Source of the DNA: JAWLCQ01 sp041687095
GTDB lineage: Bacteria; Planctomycetota; Phycisphaerae; SM23-33
Reading direction: 5' to 3'
DNA length: 25,306 bases
NCBI GenBank assembly: GCA_041687095.1
Contig: JAWLCQ010000057.1
Location: 1-25,306, forward strand
The notes beneath the pieces were generated by a model. That model ran no database searches. It was not told the DNA's origin and was given only the letters and a program-made list of their open reading frames with translations. Position numbers and translations under genes: made by a program. Below, in pieces: positions 15,012 to 21,343 of this stretch (positions are counted from its first letter, which is position 1; every line of letters starts with the position of its first letter).

Positions 15012-15965
15012 TCATGGGTACGGGTTTCCGGGGGTCTGATGGCGATTGGCCGCGACGATCTCCGCCATGTCCCGGCCCTTCTCACGCATGCCGTCCAGGT
15101 ACGCCATGACCGTCTCGGGCTTGCGGTGGCGAGAGAACTCCATCGCCGCTGGAATGTTCCCATTTGTCAAGCGAAGGCAGTCCGTGATTGCGCTGTGGCG
15201 CAGCCCGTGGGGGTGGCAGGGAATCCCCACCTTCCGCCCCAAGAGTCGGATGATCTGGTACAGCCCGGAGTACGCCAGCCCCTTCGCCATCTTGCCCTTG
15301 CGGCCGGTGTAGGCGGGAAAGAGGGGGCCTTGACCGTTCCCGCGATACTTCAGCCAGACCTGCACCGCATCCGCCGCACGAATCGGGATGGGAACCTCCT
15401 GGCGATCCCACCTACGCTTCGCCCGCACCTTGACCGTCCGTTTTGCTAAGTCCACATGCTTCAATTCGAGACTCAGCAGCTCGCTCGAACGAAGGGCGGC
15501 GAAGTAGAGCAGCTCCAGGATGGCCGCGTCGCGGAACCCCTTGGCATCGCACCGCTCAAGGCAAAGGGCGAGCATGTCCTCGAACTTCCCCCGGCCCGGG
15601 CCCATCACGTCGCGGATCGGAGTTGCCGGGGGCAGAGTGACGTCGACTGACCACCCGATGATGCCGCACTCGCGGGCCTTCTTCGCGAGCCCGCGGAGGC
15701 TCCCGATCCGCCGCCGGGTCGTGTTGGCCGATGCCCCGTTGTCCATGAGCCACTGCAAGTACTGCCCCGTCGTGAGCCTGGCCGCCCCCATCGAAAGGTC
15801 GCAGAACCTGCGGACCGCCGCGGCGTGCGTTTCGACCCCGAGAAACCCCTTGAAGGCGTCGAGGTCCAGACGGTAGGCGCGCCGCGTGTTGGCCGTCCCC
15901 GCGGAGAGGAAGAACTCACACAGCGCCTCCGGCGACACCTGGCTCCAGTCGCCTCCGTTGCTCAC
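15012..15965 (-). CDS. Tyrosine recombinase, XerC/D-size
   Basis: 317 residues. A tyrosine recombinase cuts and joins DNA through a phosphotyrosine. All catalytic residues are visible: R159 (ALRSSELLSLEL), K183, H253 and R256 (HPHGLRHS), H280 (SRHRKPETV) and the nucleophile Y289. Residues 1-110 form the SAM-like core-binding domain. Unlike the element's larger integrase it has no arm-binding extension and is about the size of XerC/XerD. The GTG start (15963-15965) overlaps the stop of the ATPase gene as GTGA, so translation is coupled. A possible role is resolving multimers of the replicating circular form. It might instead be a second integrase. Confidence 0.9.
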   Translation of the reverse strand: MSNGGDWSQVSPEALCEFFLSAGTANTRRAYRLDLDAFKGFLGVETHAAAVRRFCDLSMGAARLTTGQYLQWLMDNGASANTTRRRIGSLRGLAKKARECGIIGWSVDVTLPPATPIRDVMGPGRGKFEDMLALCLERCDAKGFRDAAILELLYFAALRSSELLSLELKHVDLAKRTVKVRAKRRWDRQEVPIPIRAADAVQVWLKYRGNGQGPLFPAYTGRKGKMAKGLAYSGLYQIIRLLGRKVGIPCHPHGLRHSAITDCLRLTNGNIPAAMEFSRHRKPETVMAYLDGMREKGRDMAEIVAANRHQTPGNPYP

Positions 15966-16768
15966 GCGCCCCCCCTTTCCACGCCATGGCTTCGCAGTTG
16001 CCCCGAGAGCCTGAGGTCCTGAGTGGGGAAGACCAGGGCGCGCACGTCCTCGACAAGCCGCGAGGCAATCCGTGCGTCCAGCGCCCGCCCGATCTCATTC
16101 AGCCGGAGATTCGTGGTGAGGATCATAGGCAACTGCCACGCGTGCCGATGCTCGATGAGCCCCGCCAGCTCGCCCCGCGACCAGTCCGTCAAGCGCGTGC
16201 TGCAGAGGTCGTCAAAGACCAGCAGGGCCGCGTCGTGTGGTTTCGCCCGGGAGGGACGAAGGGCCTCGCCCCCGGGTCTTCGGGATTCGAGGAAGTCCAC
16301 CTCGGAGACGAAACAGCACGCCTCCGGCCGTACGTCGCCCGCCCGAAGAATCTGCCGGATCGCCGCGGCCGCCGCGTACGTCTTGCCTGCGCCCGGGGAG
16401 CCCATGAGGAGCAAGCAGCCATCCAGGCACGCCGCCCAGAGGCGCACCGCTTCACGGATCTCCGCGGGGAGGTCCACAGCAAGATCCAGCTCCGCCCCTG
16501 TCCACCGGGGGGGAACCCCGCAACGCGCCATGGCGCCCGGAAGGTCCGCCCGGATCGCCGCCAGTTCGGCATCCCGTTCCGCCTGGCGTTTCCTCGCCTC
16601 CGCCTCCGCCCGCTCCCGGTCGCGTCGCTCCCGGTCCGCGGCGATGCACTCCGGGTGGGCGAGGTTGCGGGGGGTGAACGGGAACCCCGAGGGGCCGCTC
16701 GGGATCATCACCGGCTTCTGACAGAACCGGCAAGGCTTCTGGATCATCTCAACGTCTTGGGGGGGCAT
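15962..16768 (-). CDS. DnaC/IstB-like AAA+ ATPase, probable helicase loader
   Basis: 268 residues. The AAA+ core has Walker A GSPGAGKT (123-130), Walker B LLVFDD (182-187), sensor 1 TTN (218-220) and an arginine-finger region DARIASRL (231-238), as in DnaC and DnaI. The N-terminus carries a Cys/His cluster (C13, C16, H38, C41) that could bind zinc, then a charged helix (about 45-75). Helicase loaders place the replicative helicase at an origin. The upstream gene is the probable initiator, which supports this over a transposition role like IstB. ATG 16768 lies 20 bp inside the initiator gene, and the next recombinase gene overlaps by 4 bp, so the three genes are translated as a unit. Confidence 0.88.
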   Translation of the reverse strand: MPPQDVEMIQKPCRFCQKPVMIPSGPSGFPFTPRNLAHPECIAADRERRDRERAEAEARKRQAERDAELAAIRADLPGAMARCGVPPRWTGAELDLAVDLPAEIREAVRLWAACLDGCLLLMGSPGAGKTYAAAAAIRQILRAGDVRPEACCFVSEVDFLESRRPGGEALRPSRAKPHDAALLVFDDLCSTRLTDWSRGELAGLIEHRHAWQLPMILTTNLRLNEIGRALDARIASRLVEDVRALVFPTQDLRLSGQLRSHGVERGGA

Positions 16769-17747
16769 GGGGTTTCTCCTTGGCGGCGGCGGCCGCGTCG
16801 TAGTCGATCCCGTCGATGGGGGCGATCTGGTGATAGTGGGGGGGCCTGGAACGCTGTGGCGTCTGCGATCGGCCGGTGAGTTCCGCGTCGGCCCCCTTGA
16901 GGCGAGCCTCGAAGAGCCCGATTCCGAAGTCCCGCCGGTCCGCGCCGAACCAACGGCCGATCGCCGCGGCGGTGGCTTCCTCCCCGAAGTCCCCCAGGAG
17001 GCGGGCGAGACTCCCCGCCAAGCGCCCCTTCCCGCTTGCTGGGTAGGCTTGCCCGGTCTGTGCCTTGTGCCCTCGGCACCAGAGCGCCACGAGCCTCCCC
17101 CGGGCGGCCTTCGCGTCTGGCTTCGGTTCGAGGGGGGCAAGTTGAAGAGCATCTCCCCCCAGGGGCGGAGGCTTGGCCTCCCCCGAAGGGGTATCTTCTT
17201 TACTCTTCTCTTCTACTACTGTTCCCCCGGCACTGCTGCCGGGGTTTGTGGACGCTGCTGCCGGGGTTTTGTGGACGCTGCTGCCGGGGTTTCCCTTTTC
17301 GCGCGTCCCTGATACACCGGCACACGTGCCGGGGTTTGCCTCACTTTGCCGCTTCGATTCCCCGGCCCCGCCGCCGGGGTTCTTGTTCTTCAATTCCCCG
17401 GCACCGCTGCCGGGGTTCTTGGCCTTCGATTCCCCGGCGTGGTTGCCGGGGTTTTCGCATCTTCCGGCCAATCGATACAGGTTCGAGCGGCTCCGCCCTC
17501 CTCCCGCCTTGAGCACCTCGATCGCACCGATCTGAACCAGCCTGCAAATCGCTCTCTCTACGGTTCGGGAGTCAAGCCCGGTCAGGTCCGCCAGGCGGGA
17601 CACGCCCGGATAGGCAGTTGCCTCCTCGTCAAGGTGCATCGCTATGGCGAGGTACACCTGTGCCGAAGTGCCCCGCATTCGGTGCAGCAGATCGCCACCC
17701 CGAAAAGCGTTGTAGAGGAACTGGCCGATTCGCTTGGGCGCGCTCAT
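16749..17747 (-). CDS. Probable replication initiator with in-gene iterons
   Basis: 332 residues in three parts. Residues about 25-95 (GTSAQVYLAIAMHLDEEATA, then SRLADLTGLDSRTVERAICR) form a winged-helix DNA-binding domain of the helix-turn-helix_36 kind found in phage and plasmid initiators. Residues 99-178 are a linker of seven NPG-containing repeats; three have an exact 12-residue period (NPGNHAGESKAK, NPGSGAGELKNK, NPGGGAGESKRQ). Residues 210-295 are a helical C-terminal domain (RLVALWCRGHK; RRDFGIGLFEARLKG). The linker DNA contains palindromic iterons and an AT-rich tract. With the helicase loader downstream, this resembles lambda O and P. ATG 17747 begins at the family-like region; a TTG at 17867 would add a low-complexity stretch. 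Confidence 0.75.
   Translation of the reverse strand: MSAPKRIGQFLYNAFRGGDLLHRMRGTSAQVYLAIAMHLDEEATAYPGVSRLADLTGLDSRTVERAICRLVQIGAIEVLKAGGGRSRSNLYRLAGRCENPGNHAGESKAKNPGSGAGELKNKNPGGGAGESKRQSEANPGTCAGVSGTREKGNPGSSVHKTPAAASTNPGSSAGGTVVEEKSKEDTPSGEAKPPPLGGDALQLAPLEPKPDAKAARGRLVALWCRGHKAQTGQAYPASGKGRLAGSLARLLGDFGEEATAAAIGRWFGADRRDFGIGLFEARLKGADAELTGRSQTPQRSRPPHYHQIAPIDGIDYDAAAAAKEKPHAPPRR
17191..17223. other. AT-rich, pyrimidine-biased tract: candidate DNA unwinding element
   Basis: 22 of 33 bases are A or T, in DNA that is otherwise about 65-70% GC. The plus strand is almost all pyrimidine (TCTTCTTTACTCTTCTCTTC). It sits directly next to the iteron block, on the 3' side in the sense of the gene, as in the lambda origin. 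Confidence 0.5.
17225..17451. repeat. Palindromic iteron array inside the initiator gene, candidate replication origin
   Basis: Full palindromes: CCCCGGCACTGCTGCCGGGG (17225-17244), CCGGCAC-AC-GTGCCGG (17317-17332), and 20-bp units at 17360-17379, 17396-17415 and 17432-17451, each CCCCGGC-N6-GCCGGGG. Half-sites TGCCGGGG lie at 17259-17266 and 17282-17289. The last three have a 36-bp period, which keeps the codons in frame and gives 12-residue protein repeats. Conservation is in the palindrome; the loop bases differ. Confidence 0.7.
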
Positions 17748-17888
17748 GCGGTCTGGGGCTCCGTCGCCCCGGGTGAGCGGGTCCGCTCCGAAAGCCCCAG
17801 CGCCCGCCGTCGCCTCACGGGCACGGTACGCCAGAGGCACGAGGGGGCCTTGGGCTTCTCGCCCCAAGGGGATAGGCCGGGTGGGCTG

Positions 17889-18131
17889 CTACCCATGACG
17901 ATCCCCCTTTCGCAGCGTCGCATCGGTCCCCGCCGGAATCACCATGCGGCCATCGTCGCGGGCTCGCTCGACAAGGCACGCCTCTACGGTGTCGGGGTCA
18001 AAGAGGATCGAAGTCCCGGCCTTGACGCACGGAATCCGCCCCGCTTCGGCCTCGGCTTTCAGCCACTTCACCGGGACGCGAAGCCACCGTGCCATGGGCC
18101 CCGCTGTCAGGAGTTTCGGTAAGCGTTCCAT
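17889..18131 (-). CDS. Excisionase-like small HTH protein
   Basis: 80 residues, the size of a phage excisionase. The sequence LLTAGPMARWLRVPVKWLKA with AGRIPCVKAGTSILFDPDTV is a helix_turn_helix_17/MerR-like DNA-binding domain. Such proteins bend DNA at att sites to direct the integrase towards excision, or act as small regulators. ATG 18131 is preceded by AATAGGGGC, whose spacing is short. It lies between the winged-helix gene and the initiator, 142 bp from the latter, so it could also be an initiation or copy-control factor. Confidence 0.7.
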   Translation of the reverse strand: MERLPKLLTAGPMARWLRVPVKWLKAEAEAGRIPCVKAGTSILFDPDTVEACLVERARDDGRMVIPAGTDATLRKGDRHG

Positions 18132-18160
18132 GCCCCTATTGAATGGAAATGCCTACATCA

Positions 18161-18206
18161 TTGGGGGAAAACAGCGGGCAAACTTCGGGAAATCAGCTTC
18201 CCCCAA
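18161..18206. promoter_or_regulatory. Inverted repeat TTGGGGGAA...TTCCCCCAA, operator candidate
   Basis: Perfect 9-bp arms (18161-18169 and 18198-18206) are separated by 28 bp. The right arm overlaps the last codons of the winged-helix gene, and the left arm lies 30 bp upstream of the excisionase-like start. It could be a binding site for either protein or a loose hairpin. Confidence 0.35.
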
Positions 18207-18969
18207 ACTTCCCACTGCGCAGCGTATCAAGCCCCTGAGACGTGATGGCTTCGCCCCTCCTGGGACCCTTGGGCCGGGACGTGAGCCCCCGATTCCGCAG
18301 GTCCGTGAGGATCGGCCCTAACGTCCTGCGCGAGATCGGCACCCGCGCCTCAATGTCAGCCAGGAGCATCGTTGCGTCCCTTGCCTCCGCAAGAATACGC
18401 AGAACCCTTCGTTCGTTTTCTGTGAGAGGCGAGGGGCAGGATTCGGACCCGGGCTTACAGTTGCCGCGTCCCTCTTCCGCTAGTTCCGCAAGGAGCTTTG
18501 CCTCCAGTCGCCCCAGGAGCCCGCGAATCTCTCTCAGGGCATTCAACTGTCGTTCCGGCCCGGTGATCTCTGTCGCCCAAAGGCAGTCCGGCCAGTCGCC
18601 CCATTGCGCAAGCTCGGGGTGTTTGTGCAGGACCTCATGGGCAATTTCGTGATTCGCCTCGATTGGCGAACTGTCGAGATCGCGGGCTTCTGCCGCTACG
18701 CGAAGGCTCTGTGTTGCCTTGAGGAAGAAGACCCCCGCATGTAAGCATCCTGTGGCGTCGTTTCTCTCTCTGGCGCGTTGCCAGAAGTGCGGGAACGCCT
18801 TCCAGTAGCGGAGCATCTCAAGAAGATCCCGCGGAGCAACTGCGGGGCCATCTACGAACTGAGTGAAGAAGTCCGTCCAGGACGCCTTTCGTTCGCAGGC
18901 ATTCAGGCAGTCGAGAATGCGCTTGGACCGCTCGTCGCTGTACGGTGGGGGTGCCTTCCTGTGGGCCAT
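18193..18969 (-). CDS. Winged-helix protein of unknown function, possible regulator
   Basis: 258 residues. The C-terminal 65 residues (LTENERRVLRILAEARDATM, SRRTLGPILTDLRNRGL) form a winged-helix DNA-binding domain like MarR-type or phage regulators. The N-terminal 180 residues are helical with many Trp and His (PELAQWGDWPDCLWATEITG); I do not recognise them. Start ATG 18969 has GGAGG 8 nt upstream. It lies upstream of the excisionase-like gene with a 61-bp gap containing an inverted repeat. It may be the element's main repressor or activator, but no sensor domain is recognised. Confidence 0.65.
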   Translation of the reverse strand: MAHRKAPPPYSDERSKRILDCLNACERKASWTDFFTQFVDGPAVAPRDLLEMLRYWKAFPHFWQRARERNDATGCLHAGVFFLKATQSLRVAAEARDLDSSPIEANHEIAHEVLHKHPELAQWGDWPDCLWATEITGPERQLNALREIRGLLGRLEAKLLAELAEEGRGNCKPGSESCPSPLTENERRVLRILAEARDATMLLADIEARVPISRRTLGPILTDLRNRGLTSRPKGPRRGEAITSQGLDTLRSGKFGGS

Positions 18970-19165
18970 CTTTCCGGCCTCCGCCGGCTCCGAAAGAGAG
19001 AAGAAGGCACGGGGGCAGGCGGTCGGAGGGTCCGCCCATCGGGAGCTACCCTAGCCCCCGGCCTTGTGTCGGTTCTCAGTTGTCAGACGATCCGCTCGTA
19101 ATCCTCCCGTTCGGGTCGCGGCTGGCGTGTCGTGGCGCCGTCCCACCGCTCCCGTGGGCGTTGTC

Positions 19166-19480
19166 CTACGCGTTTGGGCGGATCGCGGGGCGGCCGCCGA
19201 CGATACGAAGCGTCTCCGGCGGCCGCCGGTCTGCCTCGCAATGCGTCCGCCTCCGCGGGGGGGCGGCGATGGCGGCGTGGACCCCCCAGAGCTTGGACGT
19301 TGGGAGGTTTGACGCCAAGGCCCCGCAGACCGCGGCAAGCTCATCGTGGGGGAGGGCCGCCGCTGCATCTTCTATGGCTTCCAGCAGGCGGGTTCGCGTC
19401 TCGTGACAGAAGGGCGGGGCGGCGTAGTTGCGGATTTCAGGACTGGCGGGACTCGGGGCGGGCGCAGTAGCATAAGGCAT
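19166..19480 (-). CDS. Small protein of unknown function
   Basis: 104 residues. ATG 19480 is preceded by a strong ribosome binding site (AAAAAGGAG, 8 nt before the start), which is the main reason to accept it. The middle (CHETRTRLLEAIEDAAAALP to LAAVCGALASN) looks helical. The last 30 residues are Arg/Pro-rich and may be disordered. No family is recognised. It follows the integrase by 97 bp, after a terminator-like hairpin. The 196-bp gap after it (18970-19165) shows no further gene. Confidence 0.5.
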   Translation of the reverse strand: MPYATAPAPSPASPEIRNYAAPPFCHETRTRLLEAIEDAAAALPHDELAAVCGALASNLPTSKLWGVHAAIAAPPRRRTHCEADRRPPETLRIVGGRPAIRPNA

Positions 19481-19553
19481 GATCCCTGCTCCTTTTTAGC
19501 ATGGGTCCACGCCCCCCGGGCGGCTGGCGGCCGTCGCGGGGGGCACTTCATTC

Positions 19554-19572
19554 CCGGGGCAACGTGCCCCGG
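19554..19572 (-). terminator. Terminator-like hairpin after the integrase gene
   Basis: CCGGGGCA-ACG-TGCCCCGG is a perfect 8-bp stem with a 3-nt loop, 4 bp after the integrase stop codon. There is no T run, so termination strength is uncertain. Confidence 0.5.
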
Positions 19573-19576
19573 TGGT

Positions 19577-20836
19577 CTATCCGATCTCGCGGGCGATCTT
19601 GGCGGCGATCCCCGCGTCCAGTTCTGCGTACTCGCTGGCGATCTCGAGGCTCTTCTGCCCCAGGCGGGCCCGGGCGGCGTCGAGCCCGAAGCGCTTCCGC
19701 ACCTCCGTTGCGTGGGTGTGGCGCAGCTGGTGGGGATGCCAGTGCGTCCCCTCGGGGATGAACTCCGCCTTGACGGCCCTGCGGATGGCGTGCTGCACGG
19801 CCTGGCCGTAGGTGTCGGCGTAGAAGCGGGGGGCCCATTTCCTTTCCCCCGTGCTGCGGTCCACCTGGGAGGGCTGTACGGGCGTCTGGCGGGCCTCCCG
19901 CATGGCGGCCCACCGTTCCTCCTGGGCGTGCTTCGGGGTGAAGAGGAACGCCTCAGGGAGCGTCACGCGCAAGCGTGGCTCGATGATCTGCTGACAGCGG
20001 GGCCCGAAGTGCACGATTCGCACGTGCCCCCGCCAATCGGTCTTGTGCCTGGGGGGCCTGTAGCTCCAGACGTCGCCGGTGCGGTCGATGTCCTTGGGCC
20101 GCATGCTGCAGAGTTCGGAGCTTCGCATCCCCGTCAAGAGCTGCAGCTCGATCATCGCCGCGACGGTGGGGGGGGCGGCCTTCGCCGTCGCGAGCACCAC
20201 GGCGGGATCCGCGGGGCGGACGGGATCGGTCTCCCTCGCCTCGCTCCGTCCTGGCTGCAGGGCGGAGATCCCGAGCAGCCCGTGGTACGTCGCCCCGGGG
20301 ATGAGCCCCTGCCCGGTCGCCCATTTGAACATGCTTCGGATTCGCCGGACCATGGCGTTGATGTTCGTCCGGGCGTACCGGCGGCGCTTCGTTCCATCGG
20401 CCCCGGTCGTCTTGGCGTCGACCATGGCATCCCGCACCGCCGCCAGGTCCCGGGGGCCGAAGTCCTGGGCGGGCAGGGTGTCGAAAAGGGCGAGGTGTCG
20501 GATGGCGGCCTTGACGCTGTCGGCGTGGCGGGTGGGCTTGCCGTCGCGGTCCCGGTAGTAGCGTTCCGCATGGGCGGTGTAGAGGGCTCGGAGTCCCCCG
20601 ATCGTGCCGTCCCAGCCTTCGCGGGGATCGTGGCGCTGGGCCTGCACGGCGGCGGTCCAGAGTTCCCGGGCGACAGCTTCCGCGACGGCCCGGTCGGCGG
20701 TGGCGTACTTTGCCCCTACCGGACGGAGCGGGATGCTCTGGCGCTTGTCATGCCCGGGGAGCGTGACCTTCCACCACCAACGGCCGTTGTTGTCGTAGAT
20801 GCTTCCGGGGATTCGGTTTTCTCTGCGACGGGCCAT
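19577..20836 (-). CDS. int: Tyrosine integrase of the tRNA-Lys element
   Basis: 419 residues. Phage-type integrases recombine attP with attB and usually have an arm-binding N-terminal domain (residues about 10-60 here, INNGRWWWKVTLPG-like), a core-binding domain (about 75-185) and the catalytic domain (about 210-419). Catalytic residues: R238 (TGMRSSEL), K265 (PRHKTDW), H369 and R372 (HPHQLRHTHATEV) and the nucleophile Y403 (EYAELD). The second His/Trp position reads LGQ, so Gln394 replaces the usual His. The long style of this enzyme, ending in AAKIAREIG, is like planctomycete integrases. ATG 20836 has AAAGGA 7 nt upstream. It lies 115 bp from the tRNA-Lys end, the expected place for the integrase of a tRNA-targeting element. 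Confidence 0.93.
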   Translation of the reverse strand: MARRRENRIPGSIYDNNGRWWWKVTLPGHDKRQSIPLRPVGAKYATADRAVAEAVARELWTAAVQAQRHDPREGWDGTIGGLRALYTAHAERYYRDRDGKPTRHADSVKAAIRHLALFDTLPAQDFGPRDLAAVRDAMVDAKTTGADGTKRRRYARTNINAMVRRIRSMFKWATGQGLIPGATYHGLLGISALQPGRSEARETDPVRPADPAVVLATAKAAPPTVAAMIELQLLTGMRSSELCSMRPKDIDRTGDVWSYRPPRHKTDWRGHVRIVHFGPRCQQIIEPRLRVTLPEAFLFTPKHAQEERWAAMREARQTPVQPSQVDRSTGERKWAPRFYADTYGQAVQHAIRRAVKAEFIPEGTHWHPHQLRHTHATEVRKRFGLDAARARLGQKSLEIASEYAELDAGIAAKIAREIG

Positions 20837-20850
20837 GCGGAATCCTTTCG

Positions 20851-20882
20851 GACGCTTGCGGCGTCCTAGGAAGTGTCCTACC
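20851..20882. promoter_or_regulatory. Candidate right arm-type integrase sites
   Basis: GACGCTTGCG (20851-20860) and GTGTCCTACC (20873-20882) lie between the integrase start and attR. Both occur in the same orientation inside attL. This short stretch should also hold the integrase promoter, so bound integrase could repress its own gene. Confidence 0.3.
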
Positions 20883-20951
20883 GGCCCGTATGTCTGTCAA
20901 GAGAAAACCGCGTTGGCCTCGAAACTCCGCGTAAGTAGAGGCTTTGCGGAA

Positions 20952-20993
20952 TGGGGGAGCAGGGACTCGAACCCTGAACCTACGGCTTAAAAG
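20952..20993 (-). repeat. attR: 42-bp repeat within tRNA-Lys
   Basis: Identical to 9494-9535. It covers the anticodon loop, the 3' anticodon strand, the T arm, the 3' acceptor strand and the discriminator base. The crossover lies somewhere within it. Confidence 0.9.
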
Positions 20994-21023
20994 GCCGTTG
21001 CTCTACCATTGAGCTACTCCCTC
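20952..21023 (-). tRNA. tRNA-Lys (anticodon TTT)
   Basis: The minus strand folds into a 72-nt tRNA: acceptor GAGGGAG with CTCCCCC, D arm GCTC-AATGGTA-GAGC, anticodon arm ACGGC-CTTTTAA-GCCGT, variable loop AGGTT, T arm CAGGG-TTCGAGT-CCCTG, discriminator A. CCA is not encoded. The second acceptor pair is A-C rather than a Watson-Crick pair. The 3' half (20952-20993) is part of the att repeat and is supplied by the integrated element; the 5' half is host DNA. Confidence 0.95.
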
Positions 21024-21110
21024 GGAAGCGGGATCTCTGCACAACCTCGAGCACGCGGGTCACGCCGGAGAAGACTGCCAGAAACACACTCTCTTCTCTG
21101 CGTTCTCCGC

Positions 21111-21158
21111 GTCTATGCGTCTATGCGTCTATGCGTCTATGCGTCTATGCGTCTATGC
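21111..21158. repeat. Octanucleotide tandem repeat, six copies of GTCTATGC
   Basis: Six perfect copies of GTCTATGC in a row, bordered on both sides by GCGTTCTCCGC. It lies between the tRNA and frr and is not in a gene. Such tracts change length by slippage. Confidence 0.9.
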
Positions 21159-21191
21159 GTTCTCCGCGGCCCGTGGTCCACAGGCTCCGCC

Positions 21192-21343
21192 GTGGAATCC
21201 TCAGGGCCATCGCAAAGTTCAATTCGCCGGGTGCCACGGGTTCGCAGAACCCGTGTTCCGCCTCGCGCTCGTACGAGCACGGCTGTAAACAGCCCAGCCG
21301 TGGCACCCACGACGGCGACTTTGCGATCGCTTGGTGGAATCCT
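21192..21343. repeat. Nested palindromic element downstream of frr, flanked by direct repeats
   Basis: Outer inverted repeat ATCGCAAAGT (21209-21218) with ACTTTGCGAT (21318-21327); inner arms GGGTGCCACGG (21229-21239) and CCGTGGCACCC (21298-21308). Between them are smaller hairpins such as ACGGGTT-CGCAG-AACCCGT and GGCTGT-AAAC-AGCC. GTGGAATCCT flanks the whole as a direct repeat at 21192-21201 and 21334-21343, the second copy overlapping the frr stop codon. It may serve as the transcript end of the rpsB-frr cluster. Confidence 0.75.

Larger units (their letters stand above)
9494..20993 (-). mobile_element. 11.5-kb element integrated in tRNA-Lys, phage-like
   Basis: The boundaries are a perfect 42-bp direct repeat: 9494-9535 (tRNA 3' fragment) and 20952-20993 (3' half of the intact tRNA-Lys). 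The integrase gene lies next to the intact tRNA, as expected for elements that restore the tRNA with their own copy of its 3' half. All twelve genes lie on the minus strand. They fall into integration/regulation, replication, a second recombinase, and a short phage-structural group with a tape measure protein. Capsid, portal, terminase, tail tube and lysis genes are absent. The genes appear intact, which argues against old decay. Confidence 0.88.

Noticed and set aside
17360..17451. CRISPR-like array (36-bp period, palindromic repeats)
   Set aside because: Units are contiguous and in frame with no unique spacers; they encode 12-residue protein repeats, and no cas gene is present.
17748..17867. 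Longer initiator from a TTG at 17867
   Set aside because: Adds a low-complexity stretch with no ribosome binding site; the winged-helix protein begins naturally at ATG 17747.
19346..20869. 507-codon plus-strand frame over the integrase
   Set aside because: The opposite strand has an integrase with all domains and a ribosome binding site.
9494..20993. Anti-phage defence cargo or a diversity-generating retroelement
   Set aside because: I looked for nuclease, methylase, reverse transcriptase, cyclase, toxin-antitoxin and template/variable repeat signals and found none.
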